Assembly: GCA_963770375.1 (NCBI GenBank)
Contig: CAVYPM010000014.1
Span: forward strand, 1 to 64,000
Direction of reading: 5' to 3'
Source: DASVBE01 sp963770375
GTDB lineage: Bacteria; Actinomycetota; Actinomycetes; Streptosporangiales; Streptosporangiaceae
Length of the DNA stretch: 64,000 bases
The translations under genes were made by a program, and so were the position numbers. The notes below the pieces were generated by a model, which saw only the letters and a program-made list of their open reading frames with translations, did no database searches and was not told the DNA's origin. Shown piece after piece: positions 1 to 9,210 of the stretch (positions are counted from its first letter, which is position 1; the number at the start of each line of letters is the position of its first letter).

Positions 1-2207
1 CGCTGGGGTGCGTCGCTGACCACGTTCAGGCCCTTACGGTAGGCGTCGATGGCGGCGCCGAACCGGCTCAGCAGGTGCAACACGGTGCCGAGGCTCTCGC
101 AGATGGCGCCGTAAAGGTCTGCCCAGCGGTGGCCGTCCAGTTCTTCTTCGATTAGTTCGACGGCGCGGCGATAGAAGGCGACGGCCTCCTCATTGGCGTA
201 CAGGTCCTTGGCCCGGTCCCCAGCGGCCGCGAGGTGGGGGATCGCGCGGGCTGGGTCGGCGCTGTGCGAGTAGTGGTAGGCGAGCAGTTCGCAGTGCTCG
301 AAGCGGTTGGCCTGGGAATGCTCGAAGGCGGCGCCGGCCCGGCCATGCAGTTCCCGGCGGCGCCCTTGCAGCATGCTGTCGTAGGCGACCTCGCGGGTGA
401 GCACGTGCCTGAACACAAAAGTGCGCTCGGCGGGGCCGTGCCGCTCGAGCAGGAACTCCAGCCCTTTGAGTTCCTGCAACCGCGCCTCGAGCAGCACGCC
501 GCCGTCCCAGACCTCTTCGGCCAGGTCGAGTGAGAGCTCTCGGCCAAGCACTGCGGCCACCTGCAGAGCCGCCTTCTGGTCAGCGGTCAGCCGGTCGATC
601 CTGGCGGCCAGCACCTGCTGGACCGTCTCCGGAACGGCAGCACCCTCCTCGTCGGCGGCCTGGTCCCGGGCGGCCCGGGCCAATTCCTCGAGAAAGAACG
701 GGTTGCCTTCGCCGCGCTCGGCGATCGCGGCGGCCTCTGCCGGTTCACCACGGTCGAGTATCGAGGTCACGATCATTTCGCTGGCCGCCGGTGACAGCGG
801 GCGCAGCGCCACTGGCACGTGAACGACTTGCCGAGCCACGGCGGGCAGTAACCGGAGCGGTAGGTAGCCAGCAGCATGATCGGCACCGACGGCAGCTCAC
901 TGGTGAACTCGGCCAGGAACTCCTCCGATGTCCGGTCGATCCAGTGCAGGTCCTCGATCAGCACCACCAGCGGCCGCTGCCCGGCCTCGGCCACCAGCAG
1001 CCGGCGCAGCGCCTCGAAGGTGCGGGCCCGGATGGCCTGGGGATCCATGTCGGCCAGCCCCGCGTCACCGGTTAGCACGCCAAACGCGTGCCGCAGGTAC
1101 TGCGTCAGCGACACGTCCAGCTCCAGGGCCTTGATTCTCAGGTCGATCTTGGTCCCCACCAGGTCGGGGGCATCATCGGCGGCGATCCCGCAGGCGTTGC
1201 GCACCAGCTCGAACAACGGCAGGTAGGCGATCCCGGCCCCATAAGACAGGCAGCGGCCCTCCAGCACGGCCGCGTCCGGCTCGGCCAGCCGGCGAAACTC
1301 CCAGACCAGCCGGGATTTCCCCAGGCCGGGGTCACCGGCCAGGCCCACCACCTGGCCCTCACCGTCGAAGGAGATCTCCAGCAGCCGTTGCAGCTCGGCC
1401 AGTTCGCGGTCGCGGCCGGTGAACGGGCTCAGCTCATCGCCGGAGTCAATCCGCCCAGTGCGGGTACCCAGGCCGGTCACCCGCAACGGGCAGACCATGC
1501 GCTCTTTGACCTGGACCGGCGCGACTTCCTCGAGCTGGAAGTAGCCGCGCACCAGGTCGGCGGTCCGCTGGCTCACCAGCACTGCGCCCGGTTCCGCCGC
1601 TGCCTGCAGCCGCGCGGCCAGCACCGTGGTGTCGCCGAACGCGGTGTAATCCACCCGCAAGTCATCGCCGATCGTCCCCACCACCACCACGCCACTGTTG
1701 ATCCCGATCCTGATCCTCACCTCCGCCCGGGCGGCGGTCGCCAGCGCCGCCAGTACCGCGCGCTGGGCGTGATCCTCATGCGCGATCGGCGCGGCCGAAC
1801 AGCGCCATGAACCCATCGCCAAGGAACTGGTTGACCGTGCCCTCATATCGGTGCACCTCGGCCAGCGCGGCCTGAAAGAAGCGGTCGATCACCAGGTGAA
1901 ACCCCTCCGAGCCCAGCTCTGCTGCCAGCGCGCTGGAGGACACGATGTCACAGAACAACACGCTGACCTGCTTGCGCTCACCCTCGATCGCGCTGCGGAC
2001 GGCCAGGATCTGCTCGCTGATGTGCCGCGGGGTATAGCCGCCCGGAGCCGGCGCCGCGGCCACCGCGCGCCCACAGCCAGAACAGAACCTGGCATCAGGT
2101 GGCAGCGCGACGCCACAACTGGCACACGAAACGCTCAGCTGCGCGCCGCAATGCACACAGAACCGCGCCTCGCCCGGATTCTCACGCCTGCACCGAGGGC
2201 ATCGCAC
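1..2207 (-). pseudogene. Zinc-ribbon / nucleotide cyclase / AAA ATPase / TPR regulator, 3'-truncated, two frameshifts
   Basis: The protein starts with two zinc ribbons (CPRC...CVHCG, then CASC...CSGCG), followed by a class III cyclase domain (LFCDIVSSSALAAELG, GDGFMALFG) and an AAA/NB-ARC type ATPase with Walker A GDPGLGKSR. The rest, running off the window edge, is helical and TPR-like. This is the architecture of large actinobacterial cyclase/LuxR-like ATPase regulators. The frame breaks twice. One extra base near 1794 separates FMALFG from the continuing APIAHED. One missing base near 818 separates LGKSFTCQ from VALRPLSPAASE. Both sides read well, so either the gene recently decayed or the consensus has two indels. 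Start chosen at 2207 because the zinc ribbon begins there. Cyclase activity is not certain, since catalytic residues are only partly recognisable. Confidence 0.8.
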
Positions 2208-2873
2208 AGGCGATCACCCCCTGGCCCCAACGTAACGGATTCCCTCGAGGCTGTGTCAATTGTCAATGGCATTAGTTTTCCCGCAGCTGACGACAGGCCG
2301 AGCAACGAACCGACACTGCCAGCAGCAGAACGCTCGATCTCACTGGGGTGATGACGTACAGAACTGGACGGTCGGCGCGATGCTGCGAAGACGAGCCCAA
2401 CGGGTATCAAAGCGCGTATTCGGCAGGGAGGCGCGCTCTGGCCGCGAACGACAATGCGATGCGGATGATCGTCGCGACGGCGGCCGGGCACGCCACGGTA
2501 CGAGTAGCTATGCGGCTGGCCGCATGACCATGCGCTCCGACAATGCGCGCTATTCGGCATGAGGGTGAGCCCGGATGCTCCCTCCCTGCACGTGCGCGGA
2601 CCTGTAGCACGCGACGCCTTCGGGTGCGGATTGGGCGCCCGCAGACCTCACCGAGGCATGATCATCGACGTGCATCCTGTTCCGTGACAGTTCCGCAGAC
2701 GCCACCCGGATCCCCGGCGAGGAGCGGTTGGCGCATCACTGCGGAGGCTGACCACGAGTCGTTTCCGCAGGTCAAAGCCCTGCAAGGCAATGCAGCCTCG
2801 CCCCGGATCCAAGCGATACACCTCACCCGCGGTTAGGCACACCGCTCCGTATGCACTCGTCCACAATAACGAA
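2208..2873. other. Intergenic region, no gene seen
   Basis: About 670 bases between the regulator start and the terminator. Short open frames exist on both strands, but none has a recognisable domain, a good ribosome site or convincing codon bias. The segment presumably holds the promoter of the leftward regulator gene. Confidence 0.5.
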
Positions 2874-2894
2874 AACCCCAGATGACCTGGGGTT
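2874..2894 (-). terminator. Rho-independent terminator behind the tRNA-Tyr fragment
   Basis: A perfect 8-bp inverted repeat (AACCCCAG / CTGGGGTT) with a 5-base loop. On the minus strand it is followed by TTTTCGTTATT. It lies directly downstream of the 3' end of the tRNA-Tyr fragment, as expected for the native terminator of that tRNA gene. Confidence 0.75.
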
Positions 2895-2898
2895 CAAG

Positions 2899-2956
2899 TG
2901 GTGGCAGGTGTTGGGTTCGAACCAACGTAGGCTAAGCCGACGGTTTTACAGACCGC
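2899..2956 (-). pseudogene. 3' fragment of tRNA-Tyr (GTA), possible attachment-site remnant
   Basis: Read on the minus strand, this has an anticodon stem-loop with CTGTAAA (anticodon GTA), a long variable arm, a normal T-arm (GTTGG TTCGAAC CCAAC), the acceptor 3' strand ACCTGCC, discriminator A and an encoded CCA. Upstream of the anticodon stem there is no D-arm and no 5' acceptor strand able to pair with ACCTGCC, so only the 3' portion is present. Integrative elements that use tRNA genes leave exactly such a 3' duplicate at one end. No intact tRNA-Tyr was found elsewhere in the window. Confidence 0.7.
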
Positions 2957-3595
2957 CACAGCTCAGGCCGGTCTATGGTCTCTGGCCTGCGGTGACGCTT
3001 CCAGGATCGATCGACGGCGACGTTGCATCCCACGCATGTCCCACGCAGCGAGGGTTTGGTCTCCGACGCTGGACTGATGAACCGCCTGATCCGTAGTGAT
3101 CTGCAGGTGGGGTCTACTACCGGCTCATACATCAGTTGACGCGCTGGGGCGCTGCTCAGCGATGCGCGATGATTACCGGCGCTACGCGGCCCTGTGCGGC
3201 CAAAATCCGCCGCCGTAGCCAGATGGCCTGCATGACCATGTCCGCTGGGGCCAGTCCCACGCCTCAGGCCCACATCTTCATTGTCACATCGAGCCAGGAG
3301 TTCCTCAGGCCCTAGCCAGGCACTATAGCCATCCTGTACAGTCACCTGATTCGAACTAACATACGAAGGAGGTAGGCGTCTGTACACGCCAGATCCGGGC
3401 TGGGAACACGCAGCCTGCGGTGCTGGCACCTTAACTCTGGCGCCGACAATATCTGGCGTGTGCTCCTCTCTGTCCTCCTCGCGGCTCGGCTGCGCCCGCG
3501 GGCGGCGAAGCCGCAGAGCGGGCGCAGGGCCGGCGAAGCCGGCCTCGACCTCGTACAGAAACTGCTCACGCGGCCCGGCTCGACACTCGTGTCCT

Positions 3596-3642
3596 GTGCC
3601 GGGTGATGCTTGACAGTCGCGTGCCAGGTGATGCTTGACAGT
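3596..3642 (+). repeat. Two 22-bp direct repeats, 25-bp period
   Basis: GTGCCGGGTGATGCTTGACAGT is followed after three bases by the same sequence with one change (GTGCCA...). Each unit contains TTGACA. The second TTGACA is 17 bases before TATTGA (3658-3663), so a promoter is possible, but no good gene follows. The repeat could equally be the edge of a lost insertion element. Confidence 0.6.
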
Positions 3643-3805
3643 GGCCGTGTTCGGCCTTATTGATCGACGACGTTCTCGTGGGCGTTGGAGAGGATCAGAG
3701 GGTCGGCAGCTTGACCGGGGCCTTGCGCGTCCCGCAGGGATCCTCAGCTGGGACGGCGGCGGTCCGGGGCCCGAGCCGAGCTGGTCGACCGCCCGCCCGT
3801 CGACT

Positions 3806-3862
3806 GCACCCGGTCGCGCAGCTCCAGCTTGGCCAGCACCCCGGCCACGTGGGTCTTCAGGT
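3806..3862 (-). pseudogene. C-terminal HTH remnant of a LuxR/NarL response regulator
   Basis: In one minus-strand frame this encodes LKTHVAGVLAKLELRDRVQ, the end of a LuxR-type recognition helix region. Nothing recognisable lies on either side. It sits just downstream of the stop codon of an intact NarL-type regulator whose own tail (VKAHVSHILVKLDAANRVQ) is related but clearly different, so it is a fragment of another regulator and not a recent copy. Confidence 0.65.
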
Positions 3863-3882
3863 ACCACATAGTCCTCGACGCC

Positions 3883-4557
3883 TTAGATGAGACCGGCTTC
3901 ATGGACGCAGATGGCGACCTGGACCCGGTTGGCGGCGTCCAGCTTGACCAGGATGTGTGAGACGTGGGCCTTGACGGTGGCGACGCTCATGAAGAGCTCA
4001 TTGGCGATGTCGGCGTTGGACTTGCCGTGCCCCACGGCGACGGCAACGTCGTGTTCACGTTCGCTCAGGTTCGCCAGTCTCGCCGCCGCCGAGCACGCGC
4101 GTGCGGAGTCGGAGCCGACGGACGGGGTCTGGATCACTTTTCGGATGAGCTGCGTCGTGACGCTGGGCGACAGCATCGGCTCGCCGGCGGCGACCTTCTG
4201 AATCGCCTCGACGATCATCGGGGGAGACGTGTCCTTGAGGAGGAAGCCGGTTGCGCCGTTCGCAAGGGCGCGGACCACGTACTCGTCGGCGTCGAAGGTG
4301 GTGAGAACGATGACCGCGGGCGGGTCGGCCTGTTCGGAGAGCCGTTGGGTGGCCGCCAGGCCGTCCAGCCTGGGCATCCGGATGTCCATCAGGACGACGT
4401 CCGGGCGGGTTCGCGCGATCACCTCGAGAGCTTGGACGCCGTCGCCCGCCTCGCCCACGATCTCGAGCTGCGGCGCCCCTCGCAGCATCAGGCTCAGGCC
4501 CGCCCGCACCAGCGGGTCGTCGTCGACGATGACGACCCGGATGGGCTCGCCGCTCAT
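3883..4557 (-). CDS. NarL/LuxR-family response regulator
   Basis: This is the output partner of the kinase encoded immediately upstream. The protein (about 224 residues) has an N-terminal receiver domain with the acidic pair VDDD and the phospho-acceptor aspartate in VLMDIRMP, then T/S and K positions (VLTTF, LLKDTSP), and a C-terminal LuxR HTH (LANLSEREHDVAVAVGHGKSN...VATVKAHVSHILVKL). I chose the ATG at 4557, which forms an ATGA overlap with the kinase stop codon and implies translational coupling. A GTG at 4566 is an alternative. The divergent ABC exporter is the likely target, inferred from position only. Confidence 0.92.
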   Translation of the reverse strand: MSGEPIRVVIVDDDPLVRAGLSLMLRGAPQLEIVGEAGDGVQALEVIARTRPDVVLMDIRMPRLDGLAATQRLSEQADPPAVIVLTTFDADEYVVRALANGATGFLLKDTSPPMIVEAIQKVAAGEPMLSPSVTTQLIRKVIQTPSVGSDSARACSAAARLANLSEREHDVAVAVGHGKSNADIANELFMSVATVKAHVSHILVKLDAANRVQVAICVHEAGLI

Positions 4558-5726
4558 CGTTCCCACGGCAGCCAGGCCCGCAGGACGAAGTCGCCGTTGG
4601 GGGTCAGGCCGTGCTCGAAGCGGCCATGGCTGGCGGCGGCCCGTTCGGCGAGCCCGACGAGGCCGAAGCCTGTGCCGTCCTTGCCGTTGAGCTCCCCACC
4701 GACCCGTACCGGATTCCGCACCGACAGGTCCAGTCCGTTCCCGGGGTGGCCCGTCAGCTCGACGGTGACCATGGCGTGGGGCGCGTGCTTGCGGGCGTTC
4801 GTCAGGGCCTCCTGGACGATGCGGAAGGCGCTGCGGCCGATCGACTCCGGGAGGGCGTCGAGGTCCTCCAGGTCCGAGCGCAGCGTGACGTGCGCGCCCG
4901 CCGCGCGTTCGTCGTCGAGCAACGAGTCCAGGTCAGCGAGTGTCGGTTGTGGCCGGTGGTGGGTGACGTCGATGCCGCGCTCGGTGTCCCGGAGCAGACC
5001 GAGGATCTCCCGGAGGTCGGCGAGGGCGCGTTGAGTATTGGCCTGGATGATCGCGGCGGTCTCTCGCGTCTCGGCGGCGCTGAGGTCGGTCCGGTAGGCG
5101 AGCGCCCCGGCATGGACGGCGACCAGTGACATCCGGTGTGCCAGCACGTCGTGCATCTCGCGGGCGATGCGTGTCCGCTCGCCCGCCCGAGCGGTGGACA
5201 CCTGCAGCGCCTGTTCGTGTTCGGCCCGTTCTGCTCGATCGTGCAGGGAGGCGATCAGGTCGCGGCGCGCGCCGAGGTACATGCCGATGGCGACGACGAC
5301 GCCGGCCGCCAGGACGCAGAAGAGCAGGTTCACGTACCACGACATGGTCCGGTTCGGCTGGACGGCGATGGAGGCCTGCCCTGCCAGGACGGACAGCGCG
5401 GCCGTGGGCAGGATCTCGCGCCAGCGGCGGCGGGCGGACAGCGACACCTGGCAGACGATCCACGGGCCGATCGCGCTGACTGACACGGCGGTGGCCGCGA
5501 CGGTCAGGATGGTGACGGCGAGCGGCCAGCGGCGGCGGTACTGCATCGCGGCCAGGGACGCGACGCCGAGCGCCAGATCGCCCCAGAACAGCGTCCGGGC
5601 CGACTGCCACTGGTCCTGCGCGACCGACAGCCAGAGCAAGCCCCCGATCACGACCGCGAACACAGTGCTCAGCCAGGTCGTCTGCCCAGGGGTCAACCGC
5701 AGGCCGGTGCGTTCGGCGGTGCTCAC
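4554..5726 (-). CDS. DesK-type sensor histidine kinase
   Basis: Membrane histidine kinase of the HisKA_3/HATPase class. About six hydrophobic segments fill the N-terminal half (LSTVFAVVIGGLLWL onward). A dimerisation domain follows with the phospho-accepting His in REMHDVLAH, then a C-terminal ATPase domain with the G-box GTGFGLVGLAERA. The GTG at 5726 (VSTAERTG) is preferred: the longer open frame adds an unlikely Arg/Cys-rich N-terminus that reaches into the divergent ABC gene. The 130 bp to the ABC operon presumably contains two divergent promoters. The extracellular signal is unknown; such pairs beside ABC exporters often sense envelope stress or peptides. Confidence 0.9.
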   Translation of the reverse strand: MSTAERTGLRLTPGQTTWLSTVFAVVIGGLLWLSVAQDQWQSARTLFWGDLALGVASLAAMQYRRRWPLAVTILTVAATAVSVSAIGPWIVCQVSLSARRRWREILPTAALSVLAGQASIAVQPNRTMSWYVNLLFCVLAAGVVVAIGMYLGARRDLIASLHDRAERAEHEQALQVSTARAGERTRIAREMHDVLAHRMSLVAVHAGALAYRTDLSAAETRETAAIIQANTQRALADLREILGLLRDTERGIDVTHHRPQPTLADLDSLLDDERAAGAHVTLRSDLEDLDALPESIGRSAFRIVQEALTNARKHAPHAMVTVELTGHPGNGLDLSVRNPVRVGGELNGKDGTGFGLVGLAERAAASHGRFEHGLTPNGDFVLRAWLPWER

Positions 5727-5856
5727 CGTTCGAGCGTAGATCGGGACGGTGCAGGCACACCACCGACCAAAGTCGATGCCAGGAATCGACCTCGGTCGAG
5801 CCGGGACCGACCGGTGACCGATGTGCGACGGCGGCGCTGCCCCGCAGGCTCGACAC

Positions 5857-6756
5857 ATGATCCTCGTAGACCAGCTCACCAAGCGGTACGGCCGCTACAC
5901 GGCCGTCGACTCCATCTCCTTCTCCGTACGCCCGGGTCGCGTCACCGGCTTCCTCGGCCCGAACGGCGCCGGCAAGTCGACCACCATGCGCGTCATGGTC
6001 GGTCTGACCGTCCCGACGTCCGGCACCGCGACCATCAACGGAGAACAGTTCGCCGACCTCCCCAACCCCGGCCTCGAGGTGGGCGTCCTCCTGGACGCCT
6101 CTGCCCAGCACGCAGGCCGCACCGGACGCGAGATCCTCACGATCGCCGCTGACACCATGGGTCTGCCCCGCCGCCGCGTCGACGAGATGCTCGAGCTCGT
6201 CAGCCTGACACCTTCGGAGGCCAAGCGCCGGGTGCGCAACTACTCCCTCGGCATGCGTCAGCGACTGGGCATCGGCACCGCACTGCTCGGGGACCCCCGG
6301 GTACTGATCCTCGACGAACCAGCCAACGGGCTCGACCCTGCCGGGATCCGGTGGATGCGCGACCTGCTGACGGGCTTTGCCAGCCAGGGCGGCACCGTCC
6401 TGTTGTCCTCGCACCTGCTCCACGAGATCGAGGTCATCGCCGACGACCTGGTCGTGATCGGGAACGGCAAGATCGTCGCGTCCGGCAGCAAGGAAGAGCT
6501 GCTGGCCGCAGCGGGGACGCTCGTCCGGTCGACGTCACCGCGCGACCTCGCGCACGCCCTCGAACGGGCCGGGATCCCCAGCACGCTCGCAGGGGACGGC
6601 TCGGTACGCACGGACGCCGACCCTGCTCGGGTCGGGGCGGTGGCCCTGACAGCTGGCATCGCCCTCACCGAGCTCCGGTCCGCCGAGGGCACCGGGCTCG
6701 AAGACATGTTCCTGTCCCTCACTGCCGACACCCAACGCGAAGGAGTTGCGGCATGA
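5857..6756 (+). CDS. ABC transporter ATP-binding protein
   Basis: A 299-residue ATPase of the DrrA/CcmA-like exporter class. It has Walker A GPNGAGKST, the signature NYSLGMRQRLGIGTALL, Walker B VLILDEPANGLDP and the H-loop SSHLLHEIE. The C-terminal ~80 residues are the accessory domain usual in this class. The start is set at 5857, where MILVDQLTKRYG begins; upstream codons in frame are not family-like. It overlaps the permease gene by four bases (ATGA) and is divergent from the two-component genes. It probably exports a drug, peptide or lipid; the substrate cannot be read from the sequence. Confidence 0.93.
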   Translation: MILVDQLTKRYGRYTAVDSISFSVRPGRVTGFLGPNGAGKSTTMRVMVGLTVPTSGTATINGEQFADLPNPGLEVGVLLDASAQHAGRTGREILTIAADTMGLPRRRVDEMLELVSLTPSEAKRRVRNYSLGMRQRLGIGTALLGDPRVLILDEPANGLDPAGIRWMRDLLTGFASQGGTVLLSSHLLHEIEVIADDLVVIGNGKIVASGSKEELLAAAGTLVRSTSPRDLAHALERAGIPSTLAGDGSVRTDADPARVGAVALTAGIALTELRSAEGTGLEDMFLSLTADTQREGVAA

Positions 6757-7565
6757 CCGCCACGATCGTCCCTCCCGACACCATCGAGGCCGAGCCGGCC
6801 CGACGGACCGCCCAGCCCATCCCGACCACCCGACTCGTCAAGGTCGAGCTGCGCAAGATGTTCAACACCCGCTCGGGATTCTGGATGCTCATCAGCATCG
6901 GCGTCCTGTCGCCCATCTCGGCCGGGTCGCTCCTCGTCCTCGGCCTCAACAGCGACGTCACCTACCAGAACTTCGTGAGGGCGAGCGGGTTCCCGATGTC
7001 GGTGATCTTGCCGATCATCGCGATCCTGGCCGTCACAGGTGAGTGGAGCCAGCGAAGTGGGCTCACGACCTTCACGCTGGTGCCGAGCCGCGGCCGCGTG
7101 ATCGGCGCCAAGGCGATCGCGACCCTCCTGGTGGGCCTCGGCGCCGTCTCCGTCGCCTTCGCGGTCGGCGCCCTCGGCAACGTGGCCGGGTCCGCGCTCG
7201 CAGGCGTCGACACCGCGTGGGACATTTCGTTGTCCATGGCACTCCAGATGATGCTCTACAACCTGGTTGGCATGGCCTTCGGCTTCGCCCTCGGTGTCGT
7301 GCTGCGCAACTCCGCGGCCGCGATCGTGGGCTACTTCGTCGCTTCACTGGTCATGCCGGGCATCCTCGCGCTCCTGGCTCAGGTGCGTTCGTGGTTCGAG
7401 GACCTGCAGCCGTGGATCGACTGGCACTACACGCAGGTGGCGCTCCTCGATGGCGCCACGAACACTGTCAAGGAGTGGGCGATGCTCGGCTCGACCACGA
7501 TGATCTGGATCGTCATTCCCCTCGTCATCGGACTGCTGTCCCTGCGCCGCTCCGAGGTCAAGTAG
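6753..7565 (+). CDS. ABC-2 type transporter permease
   Basis: This 270-residue integral membrane protein is the partner of the ATPase just upstream, with which it overlaps. After a ~40-residue cytoplasmic N-terminus (VKVELRKMFNTRSGFWML, typical of ABC-2 permeases) there are about six membrane segments. The start at 6753 has an AAGGAG ribosome site at 6740-6745. The pair probably forms a heteromeric exporter of two ATPases and two permeases. Confidence 0.9.
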   Translation: MTATIVPPDTIEAEPARRTAQPIPTTRLVKVELRKMFNTRSGFWMLISIGVLSPISAGSLLVLGLNSDVTYQNFVRASGFPMSVILPIIAILAVTGEWSQRSGLTTFTLVPSRGRVIGAKAIATLLVGLGAVSVAFAVGALGNVAGSALAGVDTAWDISLSMALQMMLYNLVGMAFGFALGVVLRNSAAAIVGYFVASLVMPGILALLAQVRSWFEDLQPWIDWHYTQVALLDGATNTVKEWAMLGSTTMIWIVIPLVIGLLSLRRSEVK

Positions 7566-7587
7566 TCGCACACACGGGCGGCGCTCT

Positions 7588-7611
7588 CCGGAACCCCACT
7601 GTGGGTTCCGG
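7588..7611 (+). terminator. Strong hairpin after the permease gene
   Basis: A perfect 9-bp inverted repeat CCGGAACCC / GGGTTCCGG with a 6-base centre lies 23 bases after the permease stop. There is no T-tract, so it may act as an attenuator or mRNA stabiliser rather than a classical terminator. Confidence 0.5.
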
Positions 7612-7688
7612 ATACCGCCGCTTCGGGGTGCGTCGGCTTAGCGCCCCCGTCATGACGTCGCCTGGCGGCGAGAAAGGAGACCACAACC

Positions 7689-8510
7689 ATGACCACCTAC
7701 ACCCCGCCACCTGAGCCAGGCCGCACCGCCTCCCGCAGGAACCGCCCCGTCCCCCTCGTCATCGGCATCCTGCTCGCCCTCATGGGCCTCCCGCTGCTGC
7801 TCGGAGGCCTCGGCCTCGGCTGGGCGATGGCCACCCAGCGCGACGACCACGGGTTCTTCAGCACCCCGACCGAGCAACTCAGCACCCAGACGGTGGCCCT
7901 CTCCAGCGAGGTCGTGAACCTCGGCAAGGCCGGCCCCAACGACTGGTGGGCCGACCATCACCTCGCCACCGTGCGGCTGAGCGCCCGGTCCGAGGGCGCA
8001 AGGGCCGTCTTCATCGGGATCGCACCGAGCGCCGACGTTGCGCGGTATCTGGGCAGCGCGTCGTACGACGAGATCAGCGAGCTGCGCACCGACCCGTTCG
8101 ACTACTCGCTGACCCGGCGTGGCATCGGCGGTGACCTGAGCGCGGCTCCCACGGACCAGGGGTTCTGGACCGCGCAGAGCAGTGGCCCCGGCACCCAGGC
8201 GCTGACCTGGGACCTCCAGCCCGGCACCTACACCGCCGTGGTCATGAACCTCGACGGCTCCCCGGGGGTCGACGTCGACCTGTCCGCGGGCGGGCGCCTC
8301 GGCTGGCTCACGCCTCTGGCGTGGAGCCTCGGCCTGCTCGGCGGCACCCTGATCCTCGGCGCCGCACTGCTCGTCGTGTACGGCGCCAGGCCACCGGGAC
8401 CCGCGGGTCCCCCGCCGGACCGGGCCCGGTCAGCCCCCGGGAGCCGTCGGGCCCGACACCCCGGTGACCCTGGTCGGCGCGCAGGACCCGCAGCTGGTGT
8501 GGCGCGGTAA
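7689..8510 (+). CDS. Conserved membrane protein with altered C-terminus
   Basis: The protein has a short Pro-rich N-terminus, a membrane segment (residues ~18-40, PLVIGILLALMGLPLLLGG), an extracytoplasmic domain of ~160 residues and a second membrane segment (~203-228). A good ribosome site (GAAAGGAGA) precedes the ATG. It is probably co-transcribed with the ABC operon, though a hairpin lies between. The last ~35 residues (after YGARPPGPAGPPP) are Arg/Pro/Gly-rich. From about 8461 on they are read in a different frame from the methyltransferase fragment beginning there, so the native tail seems lost or frame-shifted. No function can be assigned. Confidence 0.75.
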   Translation: MTTYTPPPEPGRTASRRNRPVPLVIGILLALMGLPLLLGGLGLGWAMATQRDDHGFFSTPTEQLSTQTVALSSEVVNLGKAGPNDWWADHHLATVRLSARSEGARAVFIGIAPSADVARYLGSASYDEISELRTDPFDYSLTRRGIGGDLSAAPTDQGFWTAQSSGPGTQALTWDLQPGTYTAVVMNLDGSPGVDVDLSAGGRLGWLTPLAWSLGLLGGTLILGAALLVVYGARPPGPAGPPPDRARSAPGSRRARHPGDPGRRAGPAAGVAR

Positions 8511-8685
8511 GGACGACGTTGCCGACGAGCTCCTGGCCGACGCGCCGCCCATCTACATCCAGGAGAAGATCGACCCTCGGGTGCTGGTCGAGAACCTGCG
8601 CCGGACGGCGAGAGCCGGTGAGCCGGAGCCCGAGGCGACGTTGTTCGACACGTTCGACGGCCTCGACGAGCTCGATCTCGTCGAC
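8461..8685 (+). pseudogene. N-terminal fragment of a site-specific DNA methyltransferase
   Basis: The frame encodes GAQDPQLVWRGKDD, then APPIYIQEKIDPRVLVENL and TLFDTFDGLDELDLVD. These are typical of the N-terminus of type III-like adenine methyltransferases, before their ILGDS and DPPY motifs. The match stops at LVD near 8685, where the reading frame passes into a transposase-like tail. All catalytic motifs are missing, so it cannot be active. It is probably a relic of a restriction-modification or phage-defence locus destroyed by an insertion/deletion. Confidence 0.6.
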
Positions 8686-8687
8686 TC

Positions 8688-9011
8688 TTCGCCGCCGGGC
8701 GCCAGATCTGGCTCGGCACGGCGCTGGCCGGGCAGCAGGTCACCCTGCGCCTGGACTCCACCACCCTGCATGTCTTCTGCGACGGCCAGCTGCTCAAGAC
8801 TCACCCGGTGAACCTGCAAGCCAAGGATCTGGCCCGGCTGCGGGCAGCTGGCGGCAGGCCCGCCCGGCGCTCGCCCGCCACCGCCCTGCCACCGGGCCCG
8901 CTGCCCACCGGCGCCCTTGTCGAAGTCCAGCGCACCGTCGGGGGCGGAGGCTGCGTCAGCATCGGCGGCAAGCAGATCAGCGCCGGGATCCACCTGCTAG
9001 TCGGGACCTAG
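8688..9011 (+). pseudogene. C-terminal fragment of an IS481-like transposase
   Basis: The frame reads RQIWLGTALAGQQVTLRLD..LHVFCDGQLLKTHPVNLQAKDLARLR and ends with a second beta-rich repeat (TVGGGGCVSIGGKQISAGIHLLVGT). This tail follows the integrase core in many actinobacterial IS481-family transposases. The DDE core is absent. It abuts the methyltransferase fragment directly, which marks a recombination junction. The 199 bp that follow hold no gene I can support. Confidence 0.65.
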
Positions 9012-9210
9012 CGTGACAGATGAGCCACCTGATCTGCGCGTTCTGTAGTGCGGGCTGGCGGGCCTTCCAAGGCAGAGCCTGGGCGCAACGCCAGACCAGC
9101 GGCGTCGCAGGCGCCGCTCTTGACTCTATGAACGGCTCTATTCGGCAACGCACTCGGCGGCGGCGTGTTCTGGACGCGATGGTAAGAGCTGGCGATGGTC
9201 TGCTTGTTCT

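Larger units (their letters stand above)
2957..3882. other. Gene-poor scar region
   Basis: Roughly 900 bases without a convincing intact gene. A 311-codon open frame runs through it on the minus strand, but it is Arg/Pro/Gly-rich, has no recognisable domain and overlaps the tRNA fragment. The visible contents are a short direct repeat (3596-3642), GC-rich snap-back sequence around 3490-3545 and a LuxR HTH fragment (3806-3862). This looks like recombination debris between the tRNA-Tyr fragment and the two-component operon. Confidence 0.5.

Noticed and set aside
2899..2985. Intact tRNA-Tyr
   Set aside because: No D-arm and no 5' acceptor strand pairing with ACCTGCC could be found upstream of the anticodon stem.
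3635..3663. Promoter TTGACA-17-TATTGA in the second direct repeat
   Set aside because: No credible gene follows; kept only as part of the repeat description.
2932..3867. A 311-codon minus-strand open frame
   Set aside because: It overlaps the tRNA-Tyr fragment, is out of frame with the LuxR remnant and has no family-like segment.
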